From positions 21,961,001-22,025,000 of the forward strand of contig JALDNG010000005.1 of assembly GCA_024349245.1 (NCBI GenBank): a stretch of DNA of 64,000 nt, written 5' to 3'. The translations under genes and the position numbers were made by a program. The notes below the pieces were generated by a model, which made no database searches, was not told the DNA's origin, and saw only the letters and a list, made by a program, of their open reading frames with translations. The stretch comes from Neodontobutis hainanensis. Its lineage: Eukaryota > Chordata > Actinopteri > Gobiiformes > Odontobutidae. The first letter of the stretch is position 1. Each line of letters begins with the position of its first letter. Shown piece by piece: positions 58,650-64,000 of the stretch.

Positions 58650-61126
58650 ACAGGACTATAACAAGCGCTCTGCCCAGTGTCAGCCTCCAAATGCCCAAAG
58701 TCACAAATCTCACAGTGCCAAGTGTTAACCTCCCACAAATGGCCAGCTTCTCTGCAGCCAACTGGATGACAGCTAATTGTGACGCAGAGTGTGTATGCGC
58801 TTGGTCCAGTTGTGCAGATGTCCTCAGCTTGAGTGTGGCAGCTCATCATTGTGGAGATGACTGTTAATTAGGCTCTATATCAGATAGATAAGTCAAACAT
58901 GTGCCACAGGAAAAGTGTTACCATGGCTTCAGAATGAATTTAAATGTTGAGTAATTTATATACATTAGACTGTATGAAAAACATGTTTTTGTTTATATAA
59001 GGATTAGACTTTAAACAGGCTTGCGTATTTTTTAGCCAGAAGCACTGTGTAACTTTAGCCCCAAAATATATATTCTCGTAATCATTTATTGGTTCTTAGA
59101 CATGAGACTGCTAGAATTATGACTCTCTGATATAAATGAATATAATTCCTGTTGTTCCTGTGCTTTACAACACTTAAATAGAGGAAGCAGAAATAGGCCT
59201 ATTTCTGCTTGGACCCTAGCACAGTGGTATTTGTACAAATATACATGTTACAGGCCCCAAAGGTGGATTGTCCAGAGCAGGAAACATTTTCAGAAAAACA
59301 ATGTAATAGGCAAGAGCAATGAACACGACGAGTACTGTTGTACCATAAAAGTGCATTAAGCCACCAGCTAAAATGTAATGCAGCCCTGCAACACACAGGA
59401 ACACCCATCTGCAAGGTCCACTACATTCAGCTGCATCACATCTGGACATGACAATACAATGTACTAGGGCTGTCCCCGAATAAGAATTGCAATAGTCGAA
59501 TGAGAATCTTAAAGCCTTGCCTATAGTCAACTAATGGTCGAATCATGCCTGACGCGTTGTCTTACCTACAATTTACACTACACCTTAACCTATTTAAGGA
59601 TGAAACCACCAGCCCTTGTTGAACATGCATTTGAAAGCCTGAGAAAAATGTTTTTTTTTAAAAGACATTGTTCAGAAGAACAGTGTAAATGTTTTTTTTC
59701 TGTTTTTTCACAAAATTGATGACCTCAGTGACTGAATGCCACACTGCTATTTTTTTTAACACACTCCTTTTAACTATTTGCCCAATTGCACAGCCTTAAG
59801 AGCGTGCATAACATGAATGCTGGGTCTTGTTTGTTTTCTGAGAATTTACAGCACATACTGGTAACTTGTTTGCCACTTAGCAATAAAAAATATACTAAAA
59901 ACCTGGATTTTTCTGGTTAGTCACATGGTACTGCTATTATTTTGAACAATACTGTAAGTGCTACGTCTGTCCAGCACTTTAGTTTGTCCATTGTCACTTC
60001 TATTTATTTTATTCATAGCTGATTAGCTACTGTCCTCCGGCAGCAGCAGCAACGTGAGTTTACAAGCTCACATAAATCCCTGAAGGTGATGTGATTTCAC
60101 CCAAACGCCGACTGGTTTGGCCTAATGGTGTGGCAGTACTTACAATTATAGGTGTGTTTTAGGTTGACAACACAGTGTCTGTTTCACTTTTACTGATTTA
60201 AAGAACATGGCTCTGATTGGACAAAACAACCTGGTGATAGGTGGTTACTGACACAATCCCATCAAATGCATTGGAAATATGTAAATGAAACAGTAAATAA
60301 AGGTGTTTCGAGAACAAATGATTAACTGCTTGTTTGAAAATGTTATGTTAGATTTCAGATGCTTTTTTTTTTTATAAGACCTTTTCTATTAATATGTTAG
60401 TGTGGCTGTGAATGCTACCTGCTTTCTGCATATCTCAATCTACACTTAACACATCACCCATAGCACTTTAAAGTCAAGTGAAAACGGTATGCCATCAGCA
60501 GGGCTGCGAGGTGTCAATGCTCCCACAGCATCCAGCCGAGTGTGACAGTCTCACCGCGGCACATCCGTCCTCATCAGGGATTCACTCACACTCATCCACA
60601 ATTGCTCACTCACTACTTTTTATTGTTTCAAACTAACTCAGGCCTGTTTTTTTAGCTTTGAAATTCAGCTATCACACTTCCATTGGAGACAGAGTTGTTT
60701 CATTCACACTGTACGTGAGTTCAAATGGCCTGAACTGGCTCTTCGAAACAGTTCCTTTAGACCGATGTATATGTTAGGAGGGTGCCATATTTTTGCCTGT
60801 GTCAGACGTGGAACATATGGAGAGAGGAGGATGACTTGGCAAACATTTTATAATATGATGAGAAAAGATGCAAAAGTGAAGATAACAACACTAAAAAGTG
60901 GTTTCCTCTCTGGAGGCTCTGCTGCTGTGCTCCTGTCTGCTTCATAAAAGCTAAATCACTGATAAAACAACAAGCAGCCATTTCTCCCCATTTTCTGTTT
61001 TAATATAATAAAAAAAAAAATTTCATGATGAACCATGAAAAAACTGTATAATTGCTTTCCTCAAATAGAAATTCAAATAAAGAAAGCTATATCATTACAA
61101 AAATGATAAATTTCTTGATGTTGCAG
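58650..61126. other. Intron 10, last part, nothing recognised
   Basis: An AG-flanked frame at 58655 (DYNKRSAQCQPP) ends in a stop after 24 codons and does not match cadps. No repeat edges were clear. No exon before 61127. Confidence 0.4.
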
Positions 61127-61282
61127 TAATGGCTCGGGAACATCTGAAGACCTGTTCTGGAAGCTGGACGCTCTGCAGACCTTTATCCGTGACCTGCACT
61201 GGCCTGAGGAAGAGTTTGGCAAACACCTGGAGACTCGGCTCAAGCTTATGTCCAGCGACATGATCGAGTCCTGTGTCAAGCG
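61127..61282 (+). CDS. cadps: cadps exon 11 of window
   Basis: Seen: acceptor GTTGCAG ending at 61126, donor GTACCT at 61283, 156 bases. One base completes a split codon, then it encodes NGSGTSEDLFWKLDALQTFI, RDLHWPEEEFGKHLETRL and KLMSSDMIESCVK, ending with two bases (CG) of Arg. The first base T fits the GA+T Asp codon expected from the mammalian linker exon as well as the AA+T Asn made with exon 10. Confidence 0.96.
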
Positions 61283-61568
61283 GTACCTTTATTTATCATC
61301 TGCTGTTCCAACATAATAATGCATCCTGAGCTCGACAGTGTTTTTATTCTTATCGGTATATATTTGTACATGTTTATATTTTCCCTGTGCTTAAACTTCC
61401 AACCCACGCCTTTTTCAGTTATTATTATTTTATATCTTGGCTGTATAATTGTGATTTTCTGCCGCTGTATTTGTACAGATATTAATCAACAGCACTGTAA
61501 GCTCCTTCAACAACTTAAGAACAGACTGTTTTGAATTTGACATTAAAGTGTTTGTTCCACCCCTGCAG

Positions 61569-61716
61569 AACACGAGCAGCGTTTGAGGCCAAGCTCCAGA
61601 AAAGCAGCCGGACCACGGACTTCCGCGTCCAACAGTCCATCTGCACCATGTTTAACGTCATGGTGGACGCCAGGGTGCAGTCGGCCAAACTGTGTGCCAT
61701 GGACCTGGGTCAGGAG
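61569..61716 (+). CDS. cadps: cadps exon 12 of window
   Basis: Seen: acceptor CCTGCAG ending at 61568, donor GTGAGC at 61717, 148 bases, ending in phase 0. It encodes TRAAFEAKLQKSSRTTDFRV, QQSICTMFNVMVDARVQ and SAKLCAMDLGQE. The intron before it is only 286 bases. The block matches the C-terminal helical region of CADPS, with Gln where I remember Pro in mammals (DFRVQQSIC). Confidence 0.95.
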
Positions 61717-62771
61717 GTGAGCGGTTCTGTAGGACTCCCAAAATAACTTTTGTTTGCGATGATCAGTTTTCTTTTTGAATTTCTCACATAATTCTCCACT
61801 TTGCATGTCACCTCAATTTTCCGTTTTTCTGCTGCTTTTGACTTGTGAAAGTTTGTTAGAGACTGGGTAAGTGTGGCTACAGATTCAATCAAAATCTCAC
61901 CCTTCAGTTCCCAAATGTATAATTAGTCATCAGTTTTCCCTATCTGTCTTCCTCCCCTTGAATTGTTTGGATTTCATTAGCATATGTGTAGATAGTATTG
62001 AATATACATGGGCTCAAAGTGAGATATCTCATATTTCACAGAATCTCAAGACTGATACCAATTACTGACAATGAATTAATTATTGCAGGGTCCTTCACTG
62101 TTCTGTTGATGCCACAAAGCCAAACAAAAGGATTCTCACTGCCTCGTATTTTTCATGAGGCAGAGCGAAATACTGCTTTGCTTTTGAAGAATGCAAAACC
62201 TTGGGTCTCCTGATAAGAATTTCCAGGGTAAACATCTACAGCTTAATGTAGAGAAGTACATTATCAATGTCACATGTTTGTGAAGATTCTGAACCTAACA
62301 CTGGTTATGTTTTGTTTTATTAAAACCAATTAACCAAAAGAACAATAACCATATGTTATTGTCAGAGCAGCTGCTTGAGAGCTTCCAACAATATTACAAT
62401 CAATTATTTGTCTCTCCTCAACAAAATTGACTTGTGTAAATAAAAGAAATAATCTTATTTGGGGATCCTTCCTTTTGTCTTGACCTTCTCCCCCAGTTTG
62501 TTACAATTATATCATAAAATATGCCATTATTTAGATGTCAGATGTTTACTAAGAGGTTAAAACCCATTTCCCTTTTTTAACCAAGTTTGAACTTAATAAG
62601 TGCTGTAAATTAGTGAGGAACAATATAATGGAAAGTGAGGCCATGTTGCTGAGTGTAAATGTAAAAGTGTTTGTCTAGACAAGGCAGTAGATTTAGGTTT
62701 GAGACAAAAGCCTGTGTGTGATGGGGATTTTGTCAGGTGACTGAGCAGAGTGTTTTGTTTTGTCCTTGCAG
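61717..62771. other. Intron 12, nothing recognised
   Basis: No coding block or repeat family seen between exons 12 and 13. The small FAKMW-type insert was looked for and not found. Confidence 0.45.
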
Positions 62772-62846
62772 AGACAGTACCATTCCCAAATCGACAACCT
62801 GATTGAGGAGACGGTGAGGGAGATGACAACGCTGCTGGTTGCCAAG
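62772..62846 (+). CDS. cadps: cadps exon 13 of window (last one seen)
   Basis: Seen: acceptor CTTGCAG ending at 62771, donor GTATGG at 62847, 75 bases, exactly 25 codons. It encodes RQYHSQIDNLIEETVREMTT followed by LLVAK. It joins GQE of exon 12 directly. The small FAKMW insert known from some CAPS isoforms is not seen. The next expected exon (FVTILEGVL-like) is not in the remaining 1.1 kb, so the gene continues beyond the window. Confidence 0.94.
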
Positions 62847-63061
62847 GTATGGCCTGTTCTAACAGCCCTGCCTTTACCTTTCTGCATTTCACTTTTATTC
62901 CCACATCAGATATGATGTCAGTCAGTTCACATTTTATCAATGTAGTATTTAGTATATGTTTTTATCTATAGAATATGTTTATGTATGTGGCTGTATGATA
63001 GTATTCTCCATTGATATGTCTTCATTAATAAATCTTACCTCGGGCTGCTTCTTCTCTAATC

Positions 63062-63245
63062 TGCAGTGGGTCACAGAGCAAAGGAGCACAGCAGCTACAG
63101 CTGGCGCTCACAGGACTTGCTTTTACTCTCGGCGCCTAAAACTCACACTGAACTGGGAAAGAAAGCTTTAAAGTTTGCAGCACCACATTCATGGAATGAG
63201 CTGCAGAAAGATTTAAAACTGAAAGAATTCAAACAATTTTAAGTA
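63062..63245 (+). mobile_element. LINE RT C-terminal fragment
   Basis: The frame THTELGKKALKFAAPHSWNE followed by LQKDLKLKEFKQF and a stop is the end of a fish CR1/L2-like LINE ORF2. Just before it a frameshift separates another block. Only about 180 bases remain. Confidence 0.7.
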
Positions 63246-63334
63246 ACATTGAAGCAGATTCTTTCATTTGTTGTTGTTTTTAGCTGATGCTTTTATTGAA
63301 TTTCTTTATTTATGAACATATGGTTGGTATGCAT

Positions 63335-63870
63335 TTACATTTACATTTAGTCATTTATCAGACGCTTTTATCCAAAGCGACTTACAAGTGAGGAAAACAA
63401 TGGAAGCAATTTCAACAACACAAGGTAACAAAAAGCATAAGTGCACAAAAACTAGTCAGTTAAAACCTAGCACAGCATACAAAGCTAAGGATAGGAAAGA
63501 TTTATTTATTTTTTTTTATTAAAAGAAGGAATTGATAGAAAGAAAGTTAAGAATTCAGTGTTTGTCAGTCAGGTGTTGACAAAAGAGATGTGTTTTCAAA
63601 CGTTTTTTAAAGATGACTACAGAATCTGCTGATCTTGTAGCAGCAGGTAGATCATTCCACCAATGTGGAACAGATCCAGAGAAAGTGCGTGAGAGTGATT
63701 TTTTTTCCTTTTTGGGATGGTACCACCAGACGTTGTTCATTTGCAGATCGCAGGGATCTGGTAGAACATAGGTCTGTATCAGTGAGTGAAGATATGAGGG
63801 GGCGGAGCCAGTGGTGGTCTTGTAGGCCAAGAGCATAGCTTTGAACTTAATGCGGGCATCAACCTGGAGC
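63335..63870 (-). mobile_element. LINE tail, near-identical to 17531-19200
   Basis: Minus strand 63836 down to 63555 reads AMLLAYKTTTGSAPSYLHSL and later SVPHWWNDLPAATRSADSVV, FKKRLKTHLFCQHL. The 3' part (CATTTACATTTAGTCATTTA, CCAAAGCGACTTACAAGTG) is intact and shows the empty site of the hAT insertion in the other copy. It is 5'-truncated near 63870. Confidence 0.88.
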
Positions 63871-64000
63871 CAGTATGCTCATGAACTGTTGGGTTGGAGC
63901 CATTTGTTTTAATGAAACATTTTTGGCATTTATTATTTCTTTCTTTCTTTGAAGCATCAAAGCAAAAACACTACCCATACAGTTTGGATTCTATCACATT

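Larger units (their letters stand above)
3929..62846 (+). other. cadps: cadps gene, central and C-terminal portion (13 exons)
   Basis: This is the span of the host gene supported here. Its thirteen exons keep one reading frame across every junction and give about 546 residues. CADPS (CAPS1) is a cytosolic and vesicle-associated protein that binds PI(4,5)P2 and SNAREs and primes dense-core vesicles for Ca2+-triggered fusion. The exons cover the part after the PH domain, the MUN/DUF1041 region with MHD1, and part of the C-terminal region; the N-terminal C2 and PH exons and the 3' end lie outside. Several residues, such as DIVTPVPQEEV in the 34354 exon, agree with CADPS rather than CADPS2 as I remember them, so cadpsa or cadpsb is the likely teleost paralog. 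Which of the two cannot be decided here. Confidence 0.9.

Noticed and set aside
58655..58728. AG-flanked frame DYNKRSAQCQPP as the missing cadps linker exon
   Set aside because: It ends in a stop after 24 codons, has no donor in frame, and does not resemble the CAPS linker.
3929..62846. Assignment of the exons to cadps2
   Set aside because: The 34354 exon and others fit CADPS better than CADPS2 at the positions I can compare from memory; a tree with fish paralogs would settle it.

Overview
This window is from a vertebrate genome, almost certainly a teleost fish. It carries thirteen short exons with GT-AG splice sites separated by introns of hundreds to more than ten thousand bases. The introns are filled with transposon families typical of fish: Tc1-like elements, L2/CR1-like and L1/Tx1-like LINEs, a tRNA-derived SINE, hAT-like elements and microsatellites. 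I see no bacterial-style genes, rRNA, CRISPR array or operon.

The only host gene I can support is on the + strand, from exon 3929-4065 to exon 62772-62846. It is the central to C-terminal part of cadps (CAPS1, calcium-dependent secretion activator), the priming factor for dense-core vesicle exocytosis. The thirteen exons have compatible phases and join into about 546 codons without a stop. They cover the stretch after the PH domain, the MUN/DUF1041 region and MHD1, and part of the C-terminal region. The 5' half and the last exons lie outside the window. Residues around the 34354-34477 exon match CADPS better than CADPS2. Two exons are length-neutral cassettes: 11467-11637 (57 codons) and 38033-38101 (23 codons). 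The linker exon expected between 49617 and 61127 could not be found.

Layout. 1-3.9 kb: two LINE tails and a decayed Tc1 element. 4.6-10 kb: a pair of inverted copies of one repeat, one with an expanded GGTAC minisatellite, flanking a LINE, a Tc1 remnant and a SINE. 10.3-15.5 kb: a 214-bp MITE, exons 2 and 3, an (AT)26 hairpin, an L2 LINE, and a composite repeat that holds a broken exon of the spindle-checkpoint gene bub3 plus other exon-like pieces. 15.7-21.5 kb: dispersed repeats, a LINE tail split by a hAT-like element with a perfect 8-bp target duplication, and the 5' part of an L2 LINE including its SGNH-esterase ORF1. 21.5-34 kb: sparse intron, a 40-bp palindrome, exons 4 and 5, a nested Tc1 MITE, and an L1/Tx1 fragment. 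34-50 kb: exons 6-10 with a 5' Tc1 half, a SINE and an ITR element. 50-58 kb: LINE copies, a 3' Tc1 fragment, a SINE, a shortened Tc1 element with its DD34E core, and a second copy of the bub3-bearing repeat. 58-64 kb: exons 11-13 and two LINE tails.

The most unusual region is 13.1-15.5 kb, where a dispersed repeat carries an unprocessed, mutated bub3 exon and other exon-like segments while its second copy at 54.4-54.9 kb lacks them. This could be gene-fragment capture by a mobile element, or a decayed segmental duplication.
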